A stretch of 64,000 bases of DNA from JAFNGF01 sp964567045 (lineage in GTDB: Bacteria; Planctomycetota; Phycisphaerae; Sedimentisphaerales; Anaerobacaceae). This document shows positions 1-7,886 of the stretch, one piece after another. A program made the position numbers and the translations under genes. A model generated the notes under the pieces. That model saw only the letters and a program-made list of their open reading frames with translations. It had not been told where the DNA came from and searched no databases. Every line of letters starts with the position of its first letter. The first letter of the stretch is position 1. The stretch spans positions 62,001 through 126,000 of the forward strand of contig CAZMLE010000001.1 in the NCBI GenBank assembly GCA_964567045.1. Reading direction: 5' to 3'.

Positions 1-438
1 CAGTCAGTCGTGCCTGTCAGCGATAGCGTCTATTGGGTCGGAGTCAATGACCGACGAACCGCGCTTTTTGAGGCGATCTGGCCGCTGCCAAGAGGGGTCT
101 GTTACAACTCCTATTTGATTCTCGACCGCAAAGTCGCTCTTTTGGACACAGTCAAGGAGGTTTCGCTGTCCGGTTACCTTGAAAAGCTCAAGGAGACTCT
201 TGGTCCGGAAAGAAAAATCGACTACTTGATAATCCACCACTTAGAGCCGGACCATTCCGGCTCTGTGCCGGTGTTGCGGGAAATCTTCCCGCAGATGAAG
301 ATTGTGGGTAACAAAAAAACCGCTGAGTTTCTTGGCCGACTCTATGGCATCAAGCACGGCGTGGAAGTTGTGCAGGACGGCGATGAATTGGACCTGGGCA
401 AGAGAAAGTTGAAGTCTCTGCTTACTCCGATGGTTTGA
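1..438 (+). pseudogene. Truncated flavodiiron protein (A-type flavoprotein), N-terminal part only
   Basis: The 143-residue product matches the start of the metallo-beta-lactamase-fold domain of flavodiiron proteins, which reduce O2 or NO with a di-iron centre and FMN. The metal-ligand stretch HHLEPDHSG is at residues 76-84, counting from a GTG start at position 10; the frame is open to the window edge, so the true start may lie outside. Family members have about 400 residues with a flavodoxin domain. This reading ends after LTPMV, where relatives continue with the next metal-ligand His. A perfect 15-bp inverted repeat begins at the stop codon. With most ligands and the whole flavin domain missing it cannot be a normal enzyme. 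I see no continuation in another frame, so it looks like a 3' deletion and not a frameshift. Confidence 0.75.
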
Positions 439-473
439 AAAGCAAAAAAGCTGCCGCATTTTTGCTTTTCAAA
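434..473 (+). terminator. Perfect 15-bp hairpin at the end of the truncated flavodiiron gene
   Basis: Arms at 434-448 (tttgaaaagcaaaaa) and 459-473 (tttttgcttttcaaa) are exact reverse complements around a 10-base loop. The left arm contains the stop codon of the truncated gene. It could act as a bidirectional terminator or be the remnant of a small palindromic insertion. There is no long T run beyond the stem, so terminator function is inferred. Confidence 0.5.
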
Positions 474-552
474 GTATGCCCAATTTCGATTTTTTGAGAA
501 CTCATCATAGGTCTGTTTGGTTCCGGCTCGTCCGGGTTAGGGAGCAGATAAA

Positions 553-1941
553 ATGGCTGAAAGAATGAAAAGCTGGGAGAAGCGGCTGAGCGGCGAGCCT
601 AATGAGCTTACGGTTGATTTTGTGGAATCGCTCTCGCTCGACCAGCGGCTTTACAAATATGACATTGTCGGCTCAATCGCCCACGCGCAGATGCTGGCTG
701 AGCAAAACCTAATCAGCAAGCCGGAATTCAAGGCGATAAAAGCCGGGCTTATCGAAATCGGAGATGAAATCGCACACGGGCGGTTCAAATTCGACAAAAG
801 GTATGAAGATATTCACATGGCAATCGAAGCCGCTCTGATAGCGAAAATCGGTCAGGCCGGTGAGAAACTTCATACCGGCAGAAGTCGAAACGACCAGGTC
901 GCCGTTGACCTTCGCCTGTGGATGCGCGACCAGATAGAGATTTTGCAGGCCAAGTTGGCGCTGTTGCAGAAAGCGTTTGTGAAATTGGCAGCCGAGCACA
1001 CCCAGGACGCAATGCCGGGCTATACGCATCTGCAGCGTGCTCAGCCGGTAGTTATTGCCGTGTATCTTTTGAGCTTTGTGGAGCAGTTTGAGCGTGATTT
1101 TATTCGGCTGAAAAACTGCCGGAGCCTGGTCAATATTTGCCCGTTAGGCAGCGGCGCGATAGCCGGCTCAACGCTGCCGATAGACAGAAAAAGTACCGCC
1201 AGCCAATTAGGTTTTTCCGATATCAGCTACAATAGTATCGACGCTGTGAGTGACAGAGACTTTTGCGCGGAGTTCATCTTTGATTGTGCGCTTATTGCAA
1301 TGCACCTATCGCGATTGGCGGAAGACTGGATTGTCTATTCTTCGAGTGAATTTGGGTTCGTGCAAATCGATGATCGGTATTGCACCTCATCAAGCATGAT
1401 GCCTCAGAAGCGTAATCCTGACGTTCTGGAGCTTATTCGTGCAAAAACAGGCGTGGTTTACGGTTCGTTGATGGCGATGCTGACTATTTTGAAATCTCAG
1501 CCGACGGGCTATAACCGCGATTTGCAGGAAGATAAGACTCACATTTTCGCGGCAAGTGACGTGGTAAGCCGCTCGCTTGATATGGCGGCAGCGATTGTTT
1601 CGAATACAAAATTCGATACGGAGAAGATTTCCGCCCGGCTGGACGAAGGTTTTCTGGATGCCACTATCTTGGCTGAGTATCTGGTCAAAAAAGGCGTCCC
1701 TTTCCGCGAGGCCCATGGCATCGTTGGGTTGCTGGTAGCTGGCTGTGAAAGGCAAAACAGGAAACTTGCGCAACTAAGTCTGGATGAGTTAAAAAAATAT
1801 TCAGCGCACGTAGAGCAGGATGTTTACGACTTTCTCGGTGCGGAAAATGTGGTATGCGAATATGTCACCGAGGGGGCAGCCGGGCCTAACCAGGCAAAAA
1901 GACAAATCACGTACTGGAACAAACAGTTGTCGCAACGATAA
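553..1941 (+). CDS. argH: Argininosuccinate lyase
   Basis: Cleaves argininosuccinate to arginine and fumarate, the last step of arginine synthesis, in the cytoplasm. The 462-residue length is normal. The fumarase/aspartase-superfamily blocks are present: TGRSRNDQVA near residues 108-117, GYTHLQRAQP near 156-165, and the signature SSMMPQKRNPD near 280-290 with the catalytic serine. The ATG at 553 follows gggagcag at suitable spacing. No other arg gene is in the window. A hairpin follows the stop and the thiL gene starts about 50 bases downstream. Confidence 0.95.
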   Translation: MAERMKSWEKRLSGEPNELTVDFVESLSLDQRLYKYDIVGSIAHAQMLAEQNLISKPEFKAIKAGLIEIGDEIAHGRFKFDKRYEDIHMAIEAALIAKIGQAGEKLHTGRSRNDQVAVDLRLWMRDQIEILQAKLALLQKAFVKLAAEHTQDAMPGYTHLQRAQPVVIAVYLLSFVEQFERDFIRLKNCRSLVNICPLGSGAIAGSTLPIDRKSTASQLGFSDISYNSIDAVSDRDFCAEFIFDCALIAMHLSRLAEDWIVYSSSEFGFVQIDDRYCTSSSMMPQKRNPDVLELIRAKTGVVYGSLMAMLTILKSQPTGYNRDLQEDKTHIFAASDVVSRSLDMAAAIVSNTKFDTEKISARLDEGFLDATILAEYLVKKGVPFREAHGIVGLLVAGCERQNRKLAQLSLDELKKYSAHVEQDVYDFLGAENVVCEYVTEGAAGPNQAKRQITYWNKQLSQR

Positions 1942-1949
1942 ATATTTAG

Positions 1950-1968
1950 CCCCACGTTTTACGTGGGG
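1950..1968 (+). repeat. Hairpin between argH and thiL (covarying CCCC/GGGG family)
   Basis: ccccacgt (1950-1957), loop ttt, acgtgggg (1961-1968), flanked by tttag on the left and tttc on the right. The same layout with different inner arms recurs at 5203-5221, 40948-40968, 40981-41002 and 41091-41111. Here it may also act as an attenuating hairpin before thiL. Confidence 0.7.
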
Positions 1969-1993
1969 TTTCAATCGCCCGGTGAAAAAAGCG

Positions 1994-2917
1994 ATGAGCA
2001 TAACCGAGGATGAAATAACCGAGTGGTTTGCGCGCCAGAGAAAGTTGTCCAGCACAGATTTCCCCATCGGCATTGGCGATGATATGGCCCAAATCCAATT
2101 GGCCGAGGATATATCGGTTCTTATCACCACAGATATGCTGCTCGATGGCGTTCACTTCGACTTGCGACAAACCACTTTGAAACAGGTTGGCTATAAGGCT
2201 ATGGCGGTCAGCCTTAGTGATTGCGCCGCGATGGCGACCGTGCCGATCGCTGCGGTAGTATCCGTTGCGCTGCCGAAAGGTTTCGGCGAAAAAGAATTGA
2301 AGCAGCTGCATAGCGGCATCGTTTTGGCCGGCGATAAATACGCCTGCCCGCTGGTGGGTGGTGACATTACCTGCTGGAAGGAGAAGGAACCGTTTGCGGT
2401 AAATGTGGCAATGCTCAGCAGAACGGCAAGTGGCAGACCGGTAAAAAGGTCGGGCGCCAAAGTCAGCGACATTATATGCGTTACAGGAGCCCTTGGGGGC
2501 GCCATTAACGGCAGGCATCTCAATTTTGAGCCGAGAGTGAACGAGGCGATAAAAATCACTCAGATAGTGACCGTAAATGCGATGATTGATTTAAGCGATG
2601 GGCTGAGCAGCGACCTGAATCGCATCTGCCGAGCCAGCGGTGTGGGCGCTATTATAAATGCCGAGCAGATTCCTTTATCGCAGCAGGCCAGAAAGGCTGA
2701 AGAGCCGTTAAGTTCGGCGCTGAACGACGGCGAAGATTTTGAATTGCTTTTTACACTTTCACCGCAGGACTGTCAAAGACTGCTAAGCAAGTGGAAAGGG
2801 CCGCTGCCTATTACGAAAATCGGCACAATCACCGACACAAAGAAAATGCAAATAGCAATGCCCAATGGTCGCCTCCGCGATTTGCAAGCCCAGGGATACG
2901 ATCATTTCAAGAGGTAA
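1994..2917 (+). CDS. thiL: Thiamine-monophosphate kinase
   Basis: Phosphorylates thiamine monophosphate to thiamine diphosphate with ATP. The 307-residue protein has the ThiL/PurM-type fold. Visible motifs are GIGDDMA near residue 26, TTDMLLDGVHFD near 43-54, LSDCAAMA, GDITCW, and IDLSDGLSSDL in the second half, where the Asp residues bind metal and phosphate. The reading frame is open upstream into argH, but similarity begins at MSITEDE, so I place the start at ATG 1994; GTG at 1982 is the alternative. It lies 52 bases after argH and 26 bases before the lyase gene, so the three may be co-transcribed. Confidence 0.9.
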   Translation: MSITEDEITEWFARQRKLSSTDFPIGIGDDMAQIQLAEDISVLITTDMLLDGVHFDLRQTTLKQVGYKAMAVSLSDCAAMATVPIAAVVSVALPKGFGEKELKQLHSGIVLAGDKYACPLVGGDITCWKEKEPFAVNVAMLSRTASGRPVKRSGAKVSDIICVTGALGGAINGRHLNFEPRVNEAIKITQIVTVNAMIDLSDGLSSDLNRICRASGVGAIINAEQIPLSQQARKAEEPLSSALNDGEDFELLFTLSPQDCQRLLSKWKGPLPITKIGTITDTKKMQIAMPNGRLRDLQAQGYDHFKR

Positions 2918-2943
2918 CCAGGGCAATTAGGGAGGTACAAGTT

Positions 2944-4647
2944 ATGAAATGTCGATTAATGTTTGGCTGGACGGCTTGGTTTGTTCTGGTCCTTGTTTTG
3001 ACTGCTGCCCTGCAAGCCGCAGAAAGGCTGGACCGGGGTCTAATTGCCCTTGAGTGTGAGGATGGCTCAGTCTTTTTGAGCTGGCGCCTGCTGGAGGGCG
3101 ATCCTGAAGATATTACCTTCCTGATAACTTACTACGGCCCTGACAGAACGACGAGGGTCTTGAACGAAGGGAAAGGATACCGACTGACCAACATCTTGGA
3201 TAACAGTCTGCCCAAAGATGCAGCCGGAAAAACGTATGTATATCAAGTCCCCAAGTTCAGTCAGAAAGACCCGGCTATAGCATCTGAACGACCATCCACC
3301 GTTAGCGTGACATTGACCGGCCAGGCCAAACCATACATCAGCATTCCGCTGAAAGGAGACTATGACTTCCAGAAGGTTGGAATCGGCGACCTGGATGGTG
3401 ACGGGGCTTATGAATTTGTCATCAAGCAGCCTGATTTCAATACCGACCCTTATCAGCAGCCCGGCTACTGGAAGAAGAGCACCACCACCTACAAACTTGA
3501 AGCCTACCGTTTGGATGGCACGATGCTGTGGCGGTACGATATGGGCTGGTCTATTGAGGCGGGCATCTGGTATTCGCCCTGGATTGTCTACGACGTAGAC
3601 GGCGACGGCAAAGCCGAAGTCTATTGCAAGGCCGGCGTCGGCGACCCGCGAGACGAAAAAGGGTTGGTAACGAGTGGGCCTGAATTCTTGGTCAAGATTG
3701 ACGGACAGACCGGCAAAGTTATTGCTAAGACCGACTGGTTGAGCCGCGATGGCTTCGATAGCTACAACTATTATTGCCGCAATTTTCTGACTGTGGCGTA
3801 TCTTGATGGAAAGACGCCGTCTCTGATTATGCAGCGGGGCACATATAACCTGATCAAGGTAAAAACGCTCGACAAGGATTTCAATCAAATCTGGTATTGG
3901 GAATCGCCTCAAGAAAAAGCAAAATACAGCGGACAAAGTTCGCACGGCTTGATTACCGCCGATGTCGATCAGGATGGCCGAGATGAATTGGTCCTGGGTG
4001 CAGCCGTGCTGGACGATAACGGCAGGGGGCTTTGGACTCTGGAAATGGGACATCCCGATGTCTGCTACGTTGCCGATATGGACCCGAATAATCCCGGCTT
4101 AGAGGTTTTTTACGGCTTTGAAACGCGCCAGAAAACCGATGGTATTTGTCTGGTCGATGCCAAAACCGGTCGCAAGCTCTGGGCACACAAAGAGCCTACG
4201 CAGCACCTTCATAATCAAGGGATGGTCGGCGACATCCTGGCAGAGTTCCCCGGCATGGAGGTCTTTGTCGGCGAAAGAGACCTGCAAAAGCGATGGCTTT
4301 ATAGCTCTCAGGGTAAGTTAATAGAGTTTAGCGAGAAGCGACCTTTGAGTCCGCGCCCGGTCTGGTGGGACGCCGATCCGCAGAAAGAGGTGATTTTCTC
4401 TGGCGACATTAGGGACTGGGATGGGCAGGTCTTTCAGCCCATCGAAGGTCGCGTAATCGCCGTTGTTGATTGCCTGGGTGACTATCGCGAAGAAGTAATC
4501 ACCAGCGTTAAAGGCGAGATTCGCATTTACACCAGCACCATCCCCACTTCTGACCGGCGGGTCTGTCTGATGCAGGACCATCAATACCGGCTGGGAGTCG
4601 TTGCGCAGACTATGGGCTATTATTATCCGGCTCAACTGGGAAAATGA
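2944..4647 (+). CDS. Secreted rhamnogalacturonan lyase, PL11-like
   Basis: A 567-residue protein with a signal peptide (hydrophobic residues 8-24, cleavage near LQAAE). Layout resembles polysaccharide lyase family 11: an N-terminal beta domain starting LDRGLIALECEDGSVFLSW, then an eight-bladed propeller with Asp-rich Ca-binding loops such as GDLDGDGAYE, YDVDGDGKAE and ADVDQDGRDE, and a family-like C-terminal stretch QDHQYRLGVVAQ. Such enzymes cut the rhamnose-galacturonate backbone of pectin by beta-elimination outside the cytoplasm. The start at ATG 2944 follows gggaggtac. It is isolated among housekeeping genes, with no transporter or other pectin enzyme next to it. Exact substrate is not provable from sequence. 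Confidence 0.8.
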   Translation: MKCRLMFGWTAWFVLVLVLTAALQAAERLDRGLIALECEDGSVFLSWRLLEGDPEDITFLITYYGPDRTTRVLNEGKGYRLTNILDNSLPKDAAGKTYVYQVPKFSQKDPAIASERPSTVSVTLTGQAKPYISIPLKGDYDFQKVGIGDLDGDGAYEFVIKQPDFNTDPYQQPGYWKKSTTTYKLEAYRLDGTMLWRYDMGWSIEAGIWYSPWIVYDVDGDGKAEVYCKAGVGDPRDEKGLVTSGPEFLVKIDGQTGKVIAKTDWLSRDGFDSYNYYCRNFLTVAYLDGKTPSLIMQRGTYNLIKVKTLDKDFNQIWYWESPQEKAKYSGQSSHGLITADVDQDGRDELVLGAAVLDDNGRGLWTLEMGHPDVCYVADMDPNNPGLEVFYGFETRQKTDGICLVDAKTGRKLWAHKEPTQHLHNQGMVGDILAEFPGMEVFVGERDLQKRWLYSSQGKLIEFSEKRPLSPRPVWWDADPQKEVIFSGDIRDWDGQVFQPIEGRVIAVVDCLGDYREEVITSVKGEIRIYTSTIPTSDRRVCLMQDHQYRLGVVAQTMGYYYPAQLGK

Positions 4648-4692
4648 TAGCCGAGCAATCGACTTGTTCGTGCCGAGTTATTCATACTGACT

Positions 4693-5157
4693 ATGGAGCT
4701 GGACATCACATCAGAATCGCCTGAGCAAACCATTGAACTTGGGCAGAGGATAGGGCAGCGGTTAAAGGGCGGAGAGATCATAGCTGTTTGCGGCCCATTA
4801 GGAAGCGGTAAGACGCATTTGATTAAGGGCATTGCGGCGGGAACGGGCGCCGAGGACCGCAGATCTGTCACAAGCCCTACATTCGTCATAGTTAATGAGT
4901 ATAAGGGCAGGCTGGATATTTACCACGTAGATGCGTACAGGCTGAATTCGATTGACGAGTTCGAAATGATAGGCTTCGACGATTTTTGCTATCCGGGCTC
5001 GGTAGTGCTTATTGAGTGGGCAGACAAGGTCGAGGCTGCCCTTCAGACTATGGATTACATTCGCATCGAAATGACTCATGCCGGCAAAACCAAACGCAAG
5101 ATACATATCAAAAACGCACCGCAACATATGACAATTGACATAAAAAATTCCACGTAA
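4693..5157 (+). CDS. tsaE: tRNA threonylcarbamoyladenosine biosynthesis ATPase TsaE
   Basis: A 154-residue P-loop protein with Walker A GPLGSGKT at residues 34-41, the family blocks SPTFVIVNEY and IYHVDAYRL, and LIEWADKV. TsaE works with TsaB and TsaD to make t6A at position 37 of ANN-decoding tRNAs. TsaB and TsaD are not in the window. The last dozen residues are low-similarity and run into a hairpin-rich stretch. Confidence 0.92.
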   Translation: MELDITSESPEQTIELGQRIGQRLKGGEIIAVCGPLGSGKTHLIKGIAAGTGAEDRRSVTSPTFVIVNEYKGRLDIYHVDAYRLNSIDEFEMIGFDDFCYPGSVVLIEWADKVEAALQTMDYIRIEMTHAGKTKRKIHIKNAPQHMTIDIKNST

Positions 5158-5576
5158 ATCCCCCGTACGTCTGGCGGATAAAACGTGGGGCTAAATATTT
5201 AGCCCCCAGTTTCACTGGGGGTTTTCCACCATTCAATATTGGTTTTTTTACATCCGACAATTTGCCTGGGCAAAACTTATTTTCTACACTTTACTTGGTT
5301 ATTTGCGGGAGCTTTTGTCAGGGCGCACTGCGAAGTGTTCCCGGACGTAACAATTGATGCTCCCGTATTAGGGCAATTTGGAAGTGTAAGTTCGAAGTAT
5401 TCTTGATGTTTATTTGTCAGTCCGGCTAATTTTTTGGAGGAGGTTACTGCTTACCGAAGAAAACAAGCGAAGTTAAGTGGCCTAACAATTAGGTCGATAT
5501 TTAAGTTGTGAAAAGAATCTCTGTGTTGAATGTTGTCAATCGTATCAAACGAGGAATTTATTTCAAAAAGGGGTGA
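5158..5576. other. Intergenic stretch before the pilus cluster
   Basis: About 420 bases without a recognised gene. The first 70 bases hold a degenerate copy of the GTACGTCTGGCGG palindrome (5163-5178) and a strong hairpin (5203-5221). The rest is AT-rich and probably contains the promoter and leader of the pilus cluster. A 22-codon reading frame starting with GTG at 5508 ends at the TGA overlapping the run-up to the first pilin start (stop 5574-5576); whether it is translated is unknown. No known riboswitch was recognised. Confidence 0.5.
5203..5225 (+). terminator. Hairpin with T tail after tsaE
   Basis: cccccagt (5203-5210), loop ttc, actggggg (5214-5221), followed by tttt. Fits an intrinsic terminator for the argH-tsaE run and belongs to the same covarying hairpin family as 1950-1968: both are preceded by aatatttag and followed by a short T run. 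Confidence 0.65.
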
Positions 5577-6062
5577 ATGATGAAAGCGAAAAGTGGTTTT
5601 ACATTAGTGGAAATCCTGATTGTCGTGGTCATCCTTGGCATCCTGGCGGCTATCGTGATACCTCAATTCACCGAGGCCAGCACCGAGGCCAAGCTCTCCA
5701 GTCTGTGCACGGACCTTCAAACGATACGGTCACAGATCGAACTATTTAAGGTCCAGCACAACGATGTCGCACCGGCTCTTGCCACCTTCGTGGCACAGAT
5801 GACGACCTATAGCGACATCAATGGTAACACCAACGCCGCGAAGACGACCGTCTTCTGCTATGGTCCGTATCTCCAGAAGATCCCGGTCAATCAGTTCAAC
5901 GACGTGAAGGACGCTACTGGTATTCACGGCAAGCTTGATGGCTCAGGGACTGTTGGCGACGATGGCGGAAGTTGGGAGTATGACGAGACCACAGGGATAA
6001 TCCACGCCGACGACAGCTACGACAAGGATGGGGTTGCTGGTGCCGATCACGTAAATCTCTAA
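5577..6062 (+). CDS. Type II secretion/type IV major pseudopilin-like protein (GspG-like)
   Basis: A 161-residue prepilin with the short leader MMKAKSG, cleavage before F and Glu at mature position 5 (FTLVEILIVVVILGILAA), then a helix and a small variable domain. The block GPYLQKIPVNQFND in the second half is shared with the next gene and with GspG-type proteins. It would be cleaved and N-methylated by a prepilin peptidase (not in the window) and packed into a pilus or pseudopilus. The start is preceded by aaaaagggg; a second ATG directly follows. It is the first gene of the pilus cluster and is closed by its own terminator, which would let it be made at a higher level than the rest. Confidence 0.85.
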   Translation: MMKAKSGFTLVEILIVVVILGILAAIVIPQFTEASTEAKLSSLCTDLQTIRSQIELFKVQHNDVAPALATFVAQMTTYSDINGNTNAAKTTVFCYGPYLQKIPVNQFNDVKDATGIHGKLDGSGTVGDDGGSWEYDETTGIIHADDSYDKDGVAGADHVNL

Positions 6063-6142
6063 AACAGGGCATTAATCGTGCTGTTAGTACATGCACGGCA
6101 GAGTGCCGGCTTAGGCTGGCCAGAACCATGAAATAGACAAAT

Positions 6143-6189
6143 AGGCTGATCGTGCTAAGGCATTTGCCGATAGCAGATCAGCCTTTTTA
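6143..6189 (+). terminator. Terminator after the first pilin gene
   Basis: aggctgatcgtgcta (6143-6157) pairs with tagcagatcagcct (6171-6184) with one bulged base, followed by tttttaa. A classic intrinsic terminator between the first and second pilin genes. Confidence 0.75.
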
Positions 6190-6191
6190 AT

Positions 6192-6234
6192 GGTTAGTTC
6201 GTAGTTCATTGTTCGTTGTTCATCACTATGAACG
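6192..6234. repeat. Low-complexity repeat (GTTCATTG words) before the second pilin gene
   Basis: Permuted words gttagttc, gtagttcattg, gttcgttg, gttcatc followed by the inverted-sense atgaac. The same vocabulary recurs at 49276-49325. It ends about 30 bases before the start codon of the second pilin gene. Confidence 0.65.
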
Positions 6235-6264
6235 ATGGACAAGGAACAAACGAAAGGTCAAATT

Positions 6265-6771
6265 ATGAAAAAGGCAAGAGCTTTCACGCTTGTTGAGATC
6301 CTGATAGTGGTGGTCTTGCTCGGAATCCTGGCCGCGGTCGTCATCGCAACCGTTGGCAATAGTACAACGTCGGCCAAGGCAAGTGCTCTGGCAACCGATT
6401 TGCAGTTGCTTCGCAACTTCATTATGGTTTACAAAAGCCAGCATCTGGAGGTTGCTCCCGGCTATCCCAATGGCGATACGACCGCTGCACCGACAGAGCA
6501 GGCCTTTGTTGAGCAGGCCACCATGTCGAGCAACAATTCTGGACAGACTGCTGCGGTAGGCACGCCCGGGTTTGAGCGCGGCCCATACATGCAAAAGATG
6601 CCGGTAAATCCCTTCAATAACCTGACCACGGTCGAGATGCTCGCAGATGGGGGTAATTTCCCGGCCAACGCCGACGATAGTCACGGCTGGATTTGCAAGG
6701 CAGCTACCGGAGAGATACGAGCGGACACCAGCGGAACCGACAGTAACGGAAAGCGATACTATGATTATTAG
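6265..6771 (+). CDS. Pseudopilin, GspG-like, second copy
   Basis: A 168-residue prepilin with leader MKKARA and the mature N-terminus FTLVEILIVVVLLGILAA including Glu5. It shares GPYMQKMPVNPFNN with the preceding pilin, so the two are paralogues. An in-frame ATG at 6235 lies within or next to a low-complexity repeat; the ATG at 6265 is chosen because cgaaagg precedes it and the leader length is then normal. Its stop overlaps the start of the next gene by 11 bases, suggesting translational coupling. Confidence 0.85.
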   Translation: MKKARAFTLVEILIVVVLLGILAAVVIATVGNSTTSAKASALATDLQLLRNFIMVYKSQHLEVAPGYPNGDTTAAPTEQAFVEQATMSSNNSGQTAAVGTPGFERGPYMQKMPVNPFNNLTTVEMLADGGNFPANADDSHGWICKAATGEIRADTSGTDSNGKRYYDY

Positions 6772-7258
6772 CGCAAAAACAGGTAGGGTGTGCACTGCAC
6801 ACCGCTATCAAATTGGTGGGCGATGCCCACCCTACCATAGGGCACGCTGTGGTTTCACGCTCGCTGAGGCGATGATGGCCACCGTGGTATTAGGTATCGC
6901 AGCGGCTGGTGTGCTGCTTCCCTTTGTCAGCGGCGCAAAAGTACGAGCTGAAGGTACGCATCGAACCCTGGGCGCCAAGTTGGCAGGTGATTTAATCGAG
7001 CAGATTGTAAATACTCCGTTTGAGCAGGTCGTTACCAAATATGATGGCTACTCCGAGCCGCAAGGCCAGTTAAAAGACTCAGCCGGGATTGTATTTACGG
7101 ACCCAACTTACGCCAACTTCAGTAGAGACGCAAGCTGCGGCTATGTTTATGTGCCACAGCAAGGCGGTACATACCAGCCTGACTTCGTGCGGATAACAGT
7201 CCGTGTGTATTATCGCGGCACGCCAATCGCGACTGTATACCGGCTAATCAGTCGGTAG
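6761..7258 (+). CDS. Minor pilin, PilV/GspI-like, with a repeat-encoded long leader
   Basis: A 165-residue prepilin-type protein. The processing site is RARCG/FTLAEAMMATVVLGIAAAG, with Glu at mature position 5. The only in-frame start before it is ATG 6761, which gives a 31-residue leader instead of the usual 6-15. Most of this leader (TGRVCTAHR to YHRAR) is encoded by a palindromic repeat of the gtagggtg/ccaccctac type. No ATG, GTG or TTG in frame lies between the repeat and the cleavage site, so the repeat appears to be translated. The rest of the protein is a small pilin domain without further recognised features. Confidence 0.78.
   Translation: MIISAKTGRVCTAHRYQIGGRCPPYHRARCGFTLAEAMMATVVLGIAAAGVLLPFVSGAKVRAEGTHRTLGAKLAGDLIEQIVNTPFEQVVTKYDGYSEPQGQLKDSAGIVFTDPTYANFSRDASCGYVYVPQQGGTYQPDFVRITVRVYYRGTPIATVYRLISR
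6781..6837. repeat. Palindromic repeat inside the prepilin leader
   Basis: gtagggtgtgcactgcacac, a spacer, then ggtgggcgatgcccacccta. Two short palindromes (gtgcactgcac and gggcgatgccc) are nested in an outer gtaggg...ccctac pair. Its 57 bases are in frame and stop-free in the coding direction. Confidence 0.7.
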
Positions 7259-7260
7259 GA

Positions 7261-7296
7261 ATGCGAGATACGAGATGCGAGGTACGAGATACGACT
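7261..7296. repeat. Low-complexity repeat (GCGAGATACGA words) at the start of the fourth pilin gene
   Basis: Tandem permuted words atgcgagatacgag, atgcgaggtacgag, atacgac. The repeat supplies the ATG at 7275 and the leader MRGTRYDY of the next protein. Confidence 0.65.
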
Positions 7297-7886
7297 ATGG
7301 TTTTACGCTGGCCGAGTTGCTGGTGGCTTTAGTTGTTAGTAGTCTGATTTTAACGACTGTAGCCACGCTTGCTTTCGCTCTGGGCAGGGCAAATGACGCC
7401 ACGGATGATACAAGCCGCAAGCAGGCGGAAGTCCGTTTCGCCACTCTCAGGATTTCAGAACTGATTAGACAGTGCAGATTGATATGCGGCACGCCTGACG
7501 GTGAGCTGGCTGTCTGGCGGGCTGACGACAATGGCGACGGACAGATTAACGTCAACGAGCTGGTGTATGTTGAAAGAGGGATGGGCAAAAACTATTTGCG
7601 GCTTTGCGAATTTCCGTCGTCCGATACATCAGTCGTGCCCTTGACCGCTGTGGCAACACTATCGCCAGGCGGATACAGCGTGACACGTGCGACGCTGATA
7701 CCAGAGTGCAGCAACGTAGAGTTTCTGGTCGATGTTGTGCCGCCGCGGACCAAACTTGTCGGTATTTCGTTTGACCTTGCTGAGGACAGTGTTGTCCACC
7801 ACTACCAGATAAATAGTGCCGTTCGTGGCTGGGCCGGGAATCTGCTCAGCGCCGATGGCCAGAGTATCGTAACTGACGATGATTAA
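7275..7886 (+). CDS. Minor pilin, PilW/GspJ-like
   Basis: A 203-residue prepilin-type protein with leader MRGTRYDYG and mature start FTLAELLVALVVSSLILTTVA, Glu at position 5. The start codon and leader come from a low-complexity repeat (7261-7296). The body is a typical minor pilin domain; residues near 85-95 (DDNGDGQINVNE) form an Asp-rich loop that could bind calcium. Overlaps the next gene by 8 bases. Confidence 0.78.
   Translation: MRGTRYDYGFTLAELLVALVVSSLILTTVATLAFALGRANDATDDTSRKQAEVRFATLRISELIRQCRLICGTPDGELAVWRADDNGDGQINVNELVYVERGMGKNYLRLCEFPSSDTSVVPLTAVATLSPGGYSVTRATLIPECSNVEFLVDVVPPRTKLVGISFDLAEDSVVHHYQINSAVRGWAGNLLSADGQSIVTDDD

Noticed and set aside
3067..4053. A 328-codon minus-strand frame in the rhamnogalacturonan lyase gene
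   Set aside because: The plus-strand protein has a signal peptide, repeated Asp-rich loops and family motifs. The minus-strand frame has neither a start signal nor motifs.
5508..5576. A 22-codon leader peptide before the first pilin gene
   Set aside because: No ribosome site and no sign of attenuation control; mentioned only in the intergenic description.
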